8,809 bases of DNA. It comes from Verrucomicrobiota bacterium (GTDB lineage: Bacteria > Verrucomicrobiota > Verrucomicrobiia > Limisphaerales > UBA1096). The notes beneath the pieces were generated by a model, which worked only from the letters and a program-made list of their open reading frames with translations, was not told the DNA's origin and ran no database searches. The stretch lies in the NCBI GenBank assembly GCA_003972865.1, contig QOAX01000064.1, forward strand, positions 1 through 8,809, in the 5' to 3' direction. Each line of letters starts with the position of its first letter. Within the stretch, counting starts at the first letter, position 1. The position numbers and the translations under genes are program-made. Shown in pieces: positions 1-6,547 of the stretch.

Positions 1-195
1 GAGCGTCTGAATGTGAAGCCTGCAAGTTGCTGTGTTATCGAAGACACCGTAGCCGGGGTTATTGCTGGTAAAGCGGCCGGAATGACGGTTATGGGGATTA
101 CGAACACATTCAAGTCTGAAGCGCTTGGTCAAGCCGGGGCGGATCACGTATATCAATCTTACAGTGCTATAAGCTGTTTTTTTGAATCCAACTAA
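1..195 (+). CDS. HAD-superfamily phosphatase, C-terminal fragment (beta-phosphoglucomutase-like)
   Basis: The reading frame is open from base 1 and ends at TAA 193-195, so only the last 64 codons are inside the window and the true start lies upstream. The segment CCVIEDTVAGVIAGKAAGM is the typical HAD motif IV region: the acidic ED pair helps bind the catalytic Mg2+, and the following Gly/Ala-rich helix (AGVxAGKAAGM) is characteristic of subfamily IA enzymes such as beta-phosphoglucomutase and phosphoglycolate phosphatase. The later residues (GITNTFKSEALGQAGADHV) fit the usual ending, where the last strand precedes the 'L..AGAD.v' element. The catalytic Asp nucleophile and the cap domain are not in view, so the substrate cannot be named. 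It converges on the helicase gene with only 15 bp between the two stop codons and no visible terminator. Family is confident; exact activity is unknown. Confidence 0.85.
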   Translation, partial: ERLNVKPASCCVIEDTVAGVIAGKAAGMTVMGITNTFKSEALGQAGADHVYQSYSAISCFFESN

Positions 196-210
196 GTAAA
201 TCTAGATAAT

Positions 211-2193
211 TCAAAAATCGCGTATTGCCTCCAAACATCCCTGTTGGGATCTCTCCCATTCAGAATAACCTAGGGGAAAGATTCGCATCCCGGCGCGCTT
301 CAACATTTTGTATCGTTCCAAGCTAAACGCATCTTCGAATCGACCCGGAAAACCAATTAAATCGATCCCCAAAGTTCTGTCTTCTATTTGGATCACGAAA
401 TCCATTTCCAAACCCGCAACATCAAACGACGGCCACACCTTATATCCGGCTTTATTCAACGCATCGTGCACAGGGTGAGCAGAATCGGGGAGTTGAGATA
501 ATTGCCCACAGGTTGGTTCTTGATAATAACCTCTCAAGTACAACAAATAAGAAGCTAGTAACGAGTTTTTATTAATTTCACTCTCATTAATGGAAAGAAA
601 GACAATCTGCTCCACTCTGGCTCGAGTAACCATGACATTAAAAACATCCGGCTGGTTCATATATCGAAACGCAGTAGCCGACGATTTCGCGTCCAACGCA
701 AACGAAAGGCACATAATATCCCGCTCTTCTCCTTGGAATGAATGAGGCGTACCAATTAAGATTTTGTGTTTTTGGATCGCGTCAATGGGTATTTCACGGA
801 AGATTAATTCACTAAGGTAATCCGATTGATGCCTAAACGGTGTGCTTACACCAATACTTTGTGAATACTCAGGGGCTAAGTGACTTTGAGATTCTACTGT
901 GTCCTGAATCAATTGTAATACTTTCTCAGATTCATTTTTGTTTACGCCATTTTTTTCACGAACACCGTTGCACTGAATCACTTGGATATTTCGGGAATGG
1001 GTCACCTCTGGCTTTTGCGTCATAATACGAAGCGAACTGTTGTAAAAATGTCGGTTGCTGAATTGAATGATATCAGGCCGACTCCGGTAATGTTCATCCA
1101 AGAATTGGACTCGTTTTTGTTCAGTTATCGTTTCCTCTGCAAGATCAAGAATGCTCTTGGAGCGGTAATCCAATTGGTCTGCAACTTCCGCACCCAGACC
1201 TTCTTTCAAGGCCAGTATGGCCTGTTTGCTTCTAGCAAGAAAAGAGACATGTCGTAGTTGCTTTGGATCTCCGACAATGGCAACCCGCTTGGCCCGTTGC
1301 AAAATAGGAAGGCAACTTGCAATGTCACATTGGGTTGCTTCATCTATTATTGCTAAATCGAACATTTCCGGAATAAGCGGCATATTATCGTGAATGTCCG
1401 AATTCTTAGACATCCAAACAGGAAACGTTTTCAAGATCATCCCGATATCCAGTTTTGAAAGTATATCGCGCTGTTTCGCTCCCGTCCTAGCCCTGAGGGA
1501 TTTAAGAAAATCCATCAATGTTTTTCGATTAGTCGCGAGCACCTCATGAACCCTCGCGTCTTTTCTTATTCCAATTCGTTTGATTACATCCCGATTCCTA
1601 ATGTCAATTCGGTGTTCGATCAATTTGATTAATGCGCCAAACGATTCTTTTCTGGAATTAATTCTCCGCTGAAGGACATATAACCTGATCTTGCTAATTA
1701 GTTGAAATCCTCCTTTGGACAATTTTTTTTGAATCTTGGCATACTCTTTCTCCTGTTCAGATCGCTTGTTAAAAACGGATTCAGATATTTCGAGGTTCCC
1801 CTCGATACTTTCTATGGATTGAGTTAGTTTGATTGTCCGCTGTTCGCCGTAGCCCTGCAATGTTACCGCTTTCTTCCTGCCTCGCATACCGCTCAAAATC
1901 GCTTGCAGGCTTGTTTTCAACTCGGCCAAATATTTCTTTCTTCCTCCACGAATGACGCTCCCTTTGTCACCAGAGAGTGTTTCAATCTTTTGTCCAATTA
2001 CGTCCACCGCATGGTCTTTTCTTGAAGCAATCAACACGGATTTTCCCCTCGCCATATGCTCCAACGCCATACATGCAATTGTGTAAGATTTTCCTGTTCC
2101 AGGAGGCCCAATTACCAATGTCACTGGATTTTGGGCGCAGGATTTTAAGATGTTACTTTGGGGAACACTTAAAACCGCTGGTATTTTTTCCAA
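211..2193 (-). CDS. Superfamily 1 (Dna2/Upf1-like) helicase core with degenerate Vsr/MTES-like C-terminal domain
   Basis: This 660-codon frame carries a full SF1 helicase motor. Walker A is GPPGTGKS (residues 29-36), with motif Ia near 53-65, the Walker B box DEATQ (284-288), motif III GDPKQ (308-312), the HYRSR motif (368-372), motif V around SFQGEERD (485-492), and motif VI VTRAR with arginine 524. This is the AAA_11/AAA_12 arrangement of Upf1/Dna2-type enzymes, which unwind DNA or RNA using ATP. A basic, charged region (about 90-250) lies between motifs Ia and II. The last ~85 residues (576-660) resemble the Vsr/MTES-like endonuclease fold that often ends DUF4011-type helicases. There the usual GIECDG is GIDLIG (609-614), so the active site looks degenerate. 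The assigned start is a TTG at 2191-2193 without a clear ribosome site, and it lies inside the upstream gene. I think this is the C-terminal part of one protein made with the 2169-2954 frame. A defence or repair role is possible but unproven. Confidence 0.85.
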   Translation of the reverse strand: MEKIPAVLSVPQSNILKSCAQNPVTLVIGPPGTGKSYTIACMALEHMARGKSVLIASRKDHAVDVIGQKIETLSGDKGSVIRGGRKKYLAELKTSLQAILSGMRGRKKAVTLQGYGEQRTIKLTQSIESIEGNLEISESVFNKRSEQEKEYAKIQKKLSKGGFQLISKIRLYVLQRRINSRKESFGALIKLIEHRIDIRNRDVIKRIGIRKDARVHEVLATNRKTLMDFLKSLRARTGAKQRDILSKLDIGMILKTFPVWMSKNSDIHDNMPLIPEMFDLAIIDEATQCDIASCLPILQRAKRVAIVGDPKQLRHVSFLARSKQAILALKEGLGAEVADQLDYRSKSILDLAEETITEQKRVQFLDEHYRSRPDIIQFSNRHFYNSSLRIMTQKPEVTHSRNIQVIQCNGVREKNGVNKNESEKVLQLIQDTVESQSHLAPEYSQSIGVSTPFRHQSDYLSELIFREIPIDAIQKHKILIGTPHSFQGEERDIMCLSFALDAKSSATAFRYMNQPDVFNVMVTRARVEQIVFLSINESEINKNSLLASYLLYLRGYYQEPTCGQLSQLPDSAHPVHDALNKAGYKVWPSFDVAGLEMDFVIQIEDRTLGIDLIGFPGRFEDAFSLERYKMLKRAGMRIFPLGYSEWERSQQGCLEAIRDF

Positions 2194-2954
2194 CTCTGTT
2201 TTTTTTCTCTCGTACGGTCATTTAACTCAGTCACGCCCAAAAGTTCGCAAATTGGTTTAGAAAACTTATTCGCGTCAGACATTATGGCTAGTTCCTCCAA
2301 AATACCACGACGCTCAATGGATCGCTTTATTAAAGCAACACAACCGGCTGGTAATACCTTTAAACCCTCGTTAACTGCTTGTTTTCGTAAATCTGTTGAC
2401 GCTATCGCATGCGGAAAGAAAATCATTTGTGATACATCAATATCACTGGCTAAACATTTGAAGGAATCCACTATTGCAGCGATTCCCTCCGGCCTGAAAA
2501 GACCATCTGCCACCGCTTCAAAGATTTGCTCATGCAAAAGCGAACTCTTTTCATCATCCACGATGATTCTCTTAATTAAGCCATAGTTAATTCTGAAGTT
2601 TGTTGAATCGAAAGAAAGAAATGGAACATCAGAAATTTTTTCAATTTTTGCAGGAAACAGCACCAACGGGGAGACGGTTTTTTCAGTTGTCTCCGGATTT
2701 TTTCCCACTATAAATACCGATGCATAAATAAGTTCTTTCTCGCGTTCATAAATAATCGCGGCCTCATATGCTGCATTTCCGGCATCTTTATCCAAAGGGA
2801 TTTGGTGATCCCCCTCGAACGCCAAGTCATTCTCACCTTCAATGAATATTCGATGTTCAACTGAGCGTGAGAATACATTCAATATTTCAAACCCACTACT
2901 GTCTGAAGAGTAACATTCTCGCAGATAACGTATCTTTTGCTTTACATCACTCAC
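2169..2954 (-). CDS. N-terminal part of the same SF1 helicase (261-aa frame)
   Basis: The frame starts at GTG 2952-2954 (the first possible start after an in-frame TGA) and stops at TAA 2169-2171, overlapping the helicase core frame by 25 bp. Its opening, with the motif IRYLRECYSSDS followed by a hydrophobic 'LNVFSRSVEHRIF' stretch, resembles from memory the N-terminal domain of large (~900-1100 aa) bacterial SF1 helicases, where it precedes the Walker A motif. The rest is a mixed alpha/beta sequence with no catalytic motif I recognise. It has no signal peptide or membrane segment. The last residues (TREKKQSWKKYQRF) come after the A8 run and look like out-of-frame translation, whereas the other frame gives TELEKIPAVLSVPQ, a normal lead-in to a helicase core. 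So it is probably half of a single gene, joined by frameshifting or split by a mutation or sequencing error. An independent small subunit is the alternative. Confidence 0.7.
   Translation of the reverse strand: MSDVKQKIRYLRECYSSDSSGFEILNVFSRSVEHRIFIEGENDLAFEGDHQIPLDKDAGNAAYEAAIIYEREKELIYASVFIVGKNPETTEKTVSPLVLFPAKIEKISDVPFLSFDSTNFRINYGLIKRIIVDDEKSSLLHEQIFEAVADGLFRPEGIAAIVDSFKCLASDIDVSQMIFFPHAIASTDLRKQAVNEGLKVLPAGCVALIKRSIERRGILEELAIMSDANKFSKPICELLGVTELNDRTREKKQSWKKYQRF
2199..2206 (-). other. A8 slippery run, candidate -1 frameshift site joining the two helicase frames
   Basis: On the coding (minus) strand the sequence is GAA AAA AAA CAG in the N-terminal frame, which contains the perfect X-XXY-YYZ heptamer A-AAA-AAA. 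A single backward slip continues as ACA GAG TTG GAA, straight into the helicase core frame with no stop. The product would be 252 + 2 + 660 = 914 residues. A 7-bp inverted repeat (TTTTAAG/CTTAAAA, 18-nt loop) lies downstream but about 27 nt away and AT-rich, so it is a weak stimulator at best. No well-placed upstream Shine-Dalgarno stimulator is seen. Slippage by RNA polymerase on the A run, or an indel in the assembly, would look the same. Confidence 0.6.
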
Positions 2955-2957
2955 TGT

Positions 2958-2968
2958 TGAACTGTTCA
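2958..2968. promoter_or_regulatory. Palindrome TGAACTGTTCA at the helicase start, possible operator
   Basis: TGAAC-T-GTTCA is a perfect 11-bp inverted repeat lying 3 bp upstream of the GTG start of the 261-aa frame. It overlaps a near-perfect tandem pair, ACTGTTGA/ACTGTTCA (2953-2968). The position would suit a repressor that blocks transcription or translation start. It does not match the spaced TGTTC-N4-GAACA arrangement that I recall for verrucomicrobial LexA. This may be chance. Confidence 0.2.
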
Positions 2969-3001
2969 GATAAGAGAATTCAAGACACCAAGATAGGGTA
3001 T

Positions 3002-3028
3002 AAAAAAAGCCGCCCTTGCGGGCGGCTT
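3002..3028 (-). terminator. Rho-independent terminator of the PEP-CTERM gene
   Basis: Read on the minus strand, a perfect 9-bp stem AAGCCGCCC/GGGCGGCTT closes on a GCAA tetraloop (GNRA type) and runs into seven T residues. It starts about 20 bp after the TAA of the PEP-CTERM gene. The polarity is clear: on the plus strand the stem is not followed by a T run. It separates the secreted-protein pair from the helicase gene downstream. Confidence 0.92.
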
Positions 3029-3048
3029 AATGAGAACACACCAACTAA

Positions 3049-3549
3049 TTATTTGCGACGGCGAACAAAGAATGCTGCCAGTCCCAACACAGCCAGCGCG
3101 ATGGTGCCCGGCTCGGGAATCACCACGAGGCTGAAAGGTTCCAAACCAGCCAAGTCAGCCGGCAAACCCGGAGGGCTTGCGGTCGAATCGCCAGGAGTCA
3201 GGCCGACTACGTTCGACATGCCACTTATGAGGGCTGCTTCAAATGTGTCAGCACCCGACCAGGCTTTCACCTGAAAGAAGCCAGCGCCGTTGAACCCAAC
3301 ATCAACAGAACCACCACTGAAGTAACCAGCCTTTTTGCCCGTGTAGAAGGCAACAGGGCTGCCCACCGCGGCCAGGCTGTCAGCGGATGTCCCTGCGTAC
3401 AACTGGGCGAAACCACCTTCAAGGCTGCCACCGTCAGGATCAGTAATGATTTGCTTGGTCGGCTTCATGTTGGTGAAGTTGATTGTACCTTGCGCAAAGG
3501 CAGAGGTCGCAATCACCGTGCACGCCAATAACAGTATTAATTTTTTCAT
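3049..3549 (-). CDS. PEP-CTERM sorting domain protein, 166 aa
   Basis: The protein has both ends of an exosortase substrate. The N-terminus is a classic signal peptide (MKKLILLLACTVIATSAFAQ, cleavage expected after AFA). The C-terminus has the PEP motif (P145-E146-P147), a hydrophobic helix (about 149-162) and a final RRRK. Proteins of this kind are exported, held by the helix, then cut and anchored by an exosortase in strains that make exopolysaccharide. The mature part (about 20-140) is Gly/Ser/Ala-rich and begins GTINFTNM, a beginning common in short verrucomicrobial PEP-CTERM proteins. It has no enzymatic motif I can identify. ATG 3547-3549 is preceded by AAGAGA at a suitable distance, the best ribosome-site candidate in the window. 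It lies 44 bp after the neighbouring secreted-protein gene and probably shares its transcript, which ends at the strong terminator. The specific function is unknown. Confidence 0.9.
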   Translation of the reverse strand: MKKLILLLACTVIATSAFAQGTINFTNMKPTKQIITDPDGGSLEGGFAQLYAGTSADSLAAVGSPVAFYTGKKAGYFSGGSVDVGFNGAGFFQVKAWSGADTFEAALISGMSNVVGLTPGDSTASPPGLPADLAGLEPFSLVVIPEPGTIALAVLGLAAFFVRRRK

Positions 3550-3593
3550 TTTTTCTCTTGGTTTGGTTAGTGTACCAGAAATTATTAAACGGA

Positions 3594-4223
3594 CTATTCA
3601 GATGTGCTGAACGAACGAGTCCAATTACCTGCGCTGGCGTTCAGTACCCAGAAACCTTCTGCAACACCTACTGAAGGAACTGAATCCCACTCTTCAAAAT
3701 CAGCATCATATGAGCTAATCTTGTATGCCCCGTCGGCGAACTGATAAATAGTCGGAGCGCCGCCAACCGGGAAACCGAGATCAGCCTGTAATTCACCAGC
3801 CTGCGGAACCTGGGAACTCCGAATGGAGAAACCCTGCGGGATCGCATTGCTGAGATCACCTTGGGGAACTTCACCCACGAAAGTGATGGTAACGGCTGCA
3901 TCACCGCTGTTCAGGACGAAGAAACCTTCACCCGGTGCGACCACGGCATCGCCGTTATCCCACTCTTCAAAGTCAGTATCGTAGGAGTTGATGGAGAAAC
4001 CGGCATCGCCGAAACGATAAACGGTCAGTGAACCAGGATTGGCACCGAAAACGTCGGAAACTTTGTTTCCACCGTTGTTAAGGGGATTGGCAACGATTGA
4101 GAATCCCGCCGGGATGCTCTTGTTGACGTAACCCACCGCATTGACAGAATAAACTTGAGCCGAAGCTCCAGCGATTCCCAATGCGCCGACAAATGCTGTA
4201 AGTATTAGTGCTTTAGTTCTCAT
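3594..4223 (-). CDS. Secreted two-repeat protein of the verrucomicrobial 'SVNAVGYVN' type, 209 aa
   Basis: A signal peptide (residues 1-22, ending ASA before Q23) is followed by VYSVNAVGYVNKSIPAGFSI, a beginning I associate with many secreted verrucomicrobial proteins of unknown role. The mature part is two copies of a ~78-residue unit (about 39-117 and 129-206). Each has a GFSI start, a 'YRF/YQFADGAYKISSYD' centre, the shared DFEEWD hexamer (84-89 and 175-180) and a GEGFFVLN/AEGFWVLN end. The pattern suggests a repeated beta-structure module, perhaps a surface or matrix protein. There is no PEP-CTERM tail, lipobox or catalytic motif. The ATG (4221-4223) is preceded by nine A residues and no Shine-Dalgarno sequence. 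It is the first gene of the likely two-gene transcript that includes the PEP-CTERM protein. The gene call is secure; the function is unknown. Confidence 0.87.
   Translation of the reverse strand: MRTKALILTAFVGALGIAGASAQVYSVNAVGYVNKSIPAGFSIVANPLNNGGNKVSDVFGANPGSLTVYRFGDAGFSINSYDTDFEEWDNGDAVVAPGEGFFVLNSGDAAVTITFVGEVPQGDLSNAIPQGFSIRSSQVPQAGELQADLGFPVGGAPTIYQFADGAYKISSYDADFEEWDSVPSVGVAEGFWVLNASAGNWTRSFSTSE
3685..3714 (-). repeat. Intragenic direct repeat, copy 2 (DFEEWD unit)
   Basis: This 30-bp segment is 26/30 identical to 3958-3987 and encodes the SSYDADFEEWD core of the second protein repeat. All differences are single substitutions, and the frame is kept, so the repeat marks an internal duplication of the module rather than a mobile element. 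Confidence 0.75.
3958..3987 (-). repeat. Intragenic direct repeat, copy 1 (DFEEWD unit)
   Basis: Partner of the segment at 3685-3714, encoding the NSYDTDFEEWD core of the first protein repeat. The two copies are 273 bp (91 codons) apart, matching the spacing of the two protein modules. Confidence 0.75.
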
Positions 4224-4396
4224 TTTTTTTTTGGAATGTTTTCCGTATGCGCCGGCAAACTGGCAGATGCACCCCGGGGAGTCAACCCCTTTTTCGTAAC
4301 TTTTTTCAATTTATTTGAACACACCTGCCCAATGGATGGCGCAAAGCCCTATTTTTGCTATAAACAAAGGATGGAATCAACTTAAATTGTTGGCTT
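4224..4396. promoter_or_regulatory. Intergenic leader of the secreted-protein pair
   Basis: This 173-bp gap has no credible gene. It must hold the minus-strand promoter of the 'SVNAVGYVN' gene. The best -35 candidate is TTGACT (complement of 4280-4285), next to the palindrome CCCCGGGG (4272-4279), but I see no good -10 box at 17 bp. The A-rich run directly before the start codon (complement of 4224-4232) may replace a Shine-Dalgarno site. No terminator is visible after the dehydratase gene, whose stop is at 4397. Confidence 0.35.
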
Positions 4397-4693
4397 TCAG
4401 GCTCTTTTTTTGGCCAGTTTTTCGATCTCACCGGCCAAATTGACATCTTTTTCGGTCACTTTGTTCCCGGCATCGTGGGTGCGGAGGCGGATGGTGACGG
4501 TGCTGTAAACATTGGACAGCTCCGGGTGATGGTTGGCCTTCTCGCAAGCGAAAGCCATTTCGGCGATAAAGCCGATGGCCTCGGGGAAACCGGCGAACCG
4601 GTAGGTCTTGCTGATCGAGTCGTCGGCAAACGCCCAACCGGGCAGCTTGGCCAAGGCGTCCTGTATCTGGGATTCGTTGAGTGCGGTGCTCAT
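4397..4693 (-). CDS. phhB: Pterin-4a-carbinolamine dehydratase
   Basis: At 98 aa this has the normal length and sequence of the PCD/DCoH family. The core reads CEKANHHPELSNVYSTVTIR followed by LRTHDAGN. The three catalytic histidines are visible as H55, H56 and H73, with the same 18-residue spacing as His61/62/79 of the rat enzyme. The enzyme dehydrates 4a-hydroxytetrahydropterin, returning the cofactor to the cycle after aromatic amino acid hydroxylation, in the cytoplasm. No phenylalanine hydroxylase gene is in view, so here it is an orphan and may serve another pterin role. ATG 4691-4693 gives a normal N-terminus (MSTALNESQIQDALAKLPGW) but has no ribosome-binding sequence ahead of it. It is transcribed away from the peptide transporter operon, with 185 bp between the starts. 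The symbol follows bacterial usage; 'PCD' is the safer name. Confidence 0.93.
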   Translation of the reverse strand: MSTALNESQIQDALAKLPGWAFADDSISKTYRFAGFPEAIGFIAEMAFACEKANHHPELSNVYSTVTIRLRTHDAGNKVTEKDVNLAGEIEKLAKKRA

Positions 4694-4878
4694 AAAGCTT
4701 GGAAAGCGTTCGGGGGCGATTCTTACCTGATGGGCTGTTTTTTTTCAACAATCCGCTATGGGGAGACGGCTTGCGTCGGAACATTGACTTTCGCTTTGCC
4801 AAGCGGCAAAGCTGTCCGGCGTTTCGCTTGGCCGTGCGCTTGGCCAACAACTGCCTGTTGACCGTTCATTTTTCTGCA
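4694..4878. promoter_or_regulatory. Divergent intergenic region between the dehydratase and oppA genes
   Basis: This 185-bp gap should hold the promoters of both divergent genes. On the plus strand TTGACT (4784-4789) is a possible -35 box, but the hexamer 17 bp later (CAAAGC) is a poor -10. The region also has a T-rich stretch (about 4738-4745), an 8-bp stem-loop (4793-4812) and two direct copies of CGCTTGGCC (4825-4833, 4837-4845) separated by GTG. The frame of oppA stays open through here, but the translated sequence looks nothing like a binding-protein N-terminus and I do not treat it as coding. Confidence 0.35.
4793..4812 (+). promoter_or_regulatory. Stem-loop in the oppA leader
   Basis: GCTTTGCC-AAGC-GGCAAAGC is a perfect 8-bp inverted repeat with a 4-nt loop, 66 bp upstream of the oppA ATG. 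No T run follows on either strand, so it is not a typical terminator. It could be an operator or an mRNA leader structure. Function is unproven. Confidence 0.4.
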
Positions 4879-6507
4879 ATGACAAATCGAATTATCGCCT
4901 GTGGTGCGCTTGGCCTGTTGGCTGGTGCGTTGGTGGGTTGCGGCCCGGGCTCGAAGCCGGTCGAGCAAGGCACGCTGAACAAGGTTTTGAACATCACGGT
5001 CGGCACTGAGCCGGAGGACATTGACCCGCACGTGGTCACCGGCGTGCCGGAGCATCACATCATTACAGCGTTGACGGAGGGCTTGGTTGCGGAAGACCCT
5101 GTTGATTTGCATCCCGTGCCGGGCACGGCTGAAACGTGGGAGGTTTCCGACGACGGCAGGGTGTACACGTTTCACCTGCGCGAGAATGCCAAGTGGACGA
5201 ACGGCGATCCGGTCACGGCGAATGACTTTGTGCAGTCGTTCAAGCGCATCCTCACGCCGGCGCTGGCATCCAAGTATTCCTACATGTTGTTTGTGATGAA
5301 AGGTGCTGAGGATTACAGCACCGGCAAGCTCAAAGATTTCGCGCAGGTCGGTGCCAAGGCGATCGACGAGCGGACGCTTGAGATCACGCTCAACTCCCCC
5401 ACCCCCTATTTTTTGTCGCTGCTCAATCACTACACTTGGTACCCGGTGCACATTGCGACGGTCGAGAAACACGGCGGGCTGACCCGGCGGGGCAGCGGGT
5501 GGACCAAGCCGGAGAACTTCGTCAGCAATGGAGCGTTCAAGCTGAAGTCGTGGCGGCTGGGCCGGAAGATTGTCGTGGAGAAGAACCCCGATTACTGGGA
5601 CGCCGAGACGACAAAGCTCAACGAGATTCACTTCTATCCCATCGAACTGGAAACCACACAGGAAAATGCCTTTCGCGCCGGCCAGCTGCACAATATTTAC
5701 AATCTGCACATCGACAAGATCGCCACTTACAGGAAAGAGCACCCCGACGAGCTGAGGATCAAGCCCCACTTGGCCTCGTACTTTTACCGGTTCAACATCA
5801 CGAGGAAGCCGTGCGACGACGTGCGTGTCCGCAAGGCGCTGGCGATGGCTCTGGATCGGGGCAGCATCACCAAAAATGTGACCAAGGGCGAGCAGATGCC
5901 TGCGCTGTTTTACACGCCGCCGGGTGTGGCCGGCTACACGGCCCGGGCGCGGATTGAGGAAAATGTCGGGAAAGCCCGGCAACTGCTCGCCGAGGCCGGC
6001 TACCCGGACGGCAAGGGCTTTCCTTCACTCGAACTCCTTTACAACACGACCGAGGGGCACCGGATCATCGCCGAGGCCATTCAGCAGATGTGGAAGAAAA
6101 ACCTGAACATCAACATCACTCTGCAAAACCAGGAATGGAAGGTGTACCTTGATCGCCAAAGGGAGATGGACTACCAGATTTGCCGTGCCGGCTGGACCGG
6201 CGACTACCCCGACCCCAACACCTTCCTCGACATGTGGACCTCGTGGAGCCAGCAGAATCAAACCGGCTGGGCCCGGGACGATTATGACGGACTGATCCGC
6301 AAGGCGGCCGCCACGCAGGATCCGGATGCACGGCTGGAACTGTTCCAGCAGGCCGAGGAAATCCTGATGGACGAGTTGCCGATCCTGCCGATCTATATTT
6401 ACACCCGCGTGTACGCGCTGAATCCTGCCGTCAAGAATTGGCACGCCAACGTGCTCGACCACCACCCGTGGAAACATGTTGACCTCGAGGTAAAGGCGGC
6501 CCAGTGA
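4879..6507 (+). CDS. oppA: Peptide ABC transporter substrate-binding lipoprotein (family 5, OppA-like)
   Basis: This is the extracytoplasmic receptor of the importer. I place the start at ATG 4879, giving 542 aa, close to E. coli OppA. It begins with a lipoprotein signal (residues 1-20) and the lipobox LVGC with Cys21 as the acylated residue. The family 5 signature is clear: TFHLRENAKWTNGDPVTAND (97-116) followed by DFVQSFKRIL. Further landmarks are YFYRFNITRKPCDDVRVRKA (301-320) with ALAMALDR, and the C-terminal lobe ending around PILPIYIYTRVYALNPAVK. The protein is expected to be anchored by lipid to a membrane and to pass di- or oligopeptides to the permeases encoded next. The frame extends 60 codons further upstream, but that stretch lacks a signal sequence and lies in the divergent promoter region. 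No Shine-Dalgarno is visible. The symbol reflects family; nickel or sugar-peptide substrates cannot be excluded. Confidence 0.92.
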   Translation: MTNRIIACGALGLLAGALVGCGPGSKPVEQGTLNKVLNITVGTEPEDIDPHVVTGVPEHHIITALTEGLVAEDPVDLHPVPGTAETWEVSDDGRVYTFHLRENAKWTNGDPVTANDFVQSFKRILTPALASKYSYMLFVMKGAEDYSTGKLKDFAQVGAKAIDERTLEITLNSPTPYFLSLLNHYTWYPVHIATVEKHGGLTRRGSGWTKPENFVSNGAFKLKSWRLGRKIVVEKNPDYWDAETTKLNEIHFYPIELETTQENAFRAGQLHNIYNLHIDKIATYRKEHPDELRIKPHLASYFYRFNITRKPCDDVRVRKALAMALDRGSITKNVTKGEQMPALFYTPPGVAGYTARARIEENVGKARQLLAEAGYPDGKGFPSLELLYNTTEGHRIIAEAIQQMWKKNLNINITLQNQEWKVYLDRQREMDYQICRAGWTGDYPDPNTFLDMWTSWSQQNQTGWARDDYDGLIRKAAATQDPDARLELFQQAEEILMDELPILPIYIYTRVYALNPAVKNWHANVLDHHPWKHVDLEVKAAQ

Positions 6508-6533
6508 GCGCCGAGCGCCGCTGACTCCCCACC

Positions 6534-6547
6534 CGCTTGGCCAAGCG
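6534..6547. repeat. 14-bp palindrome CGCTTGGCCAAGCG between oppA and oppB
   Basis: A perfect palindrome in the 48-bp gap between oppA and oppB, ending 8 bp before the oppB ATG. In RNA it can form a 5-bp stem with a GGCC loop. Such intercistronic hairpins can keep binding-protein mRNA more abundant than permease mRNA, or can mask the next start. It also contains the recurring 9-mer CGCTTGGCC. The sequence is certain; a role is inferred. Confidence 0.5.

Noticed and set aside
2284..2586. Plus-strand frame of 100 codons inside the helicase N-terminal gene
   Set aside because: It has no motif or ribosome site, is antisense to a better-supported gene, and its composition mirrors the opposite frame.
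2958..2968. LexA box at the helicase start
   Set aside because: TGAAC-T-GTTCA has inverted half-sites and a 1-bp spacer, unlike the TGTTC-N4-GAACA form I recall for Verrucomicrobia. I kept it only as a low-confidence palindrome.
4699..4878. 60-codon N-terminal extension of oppA
   Set aside because: The extension would bury the lipoprotein signal and lipobox inside the protein, and the region overlaps the divergent promoter area.
4756..5982. Long minus-strand open frame (408 codons) opposite oppA
   Set aside because: It is Arg/Val/His-rich, has no recognisable domain and lies wholly opposite a clear binding-protein gene. GC-rich DNA commonly leaves the antisense frame open.
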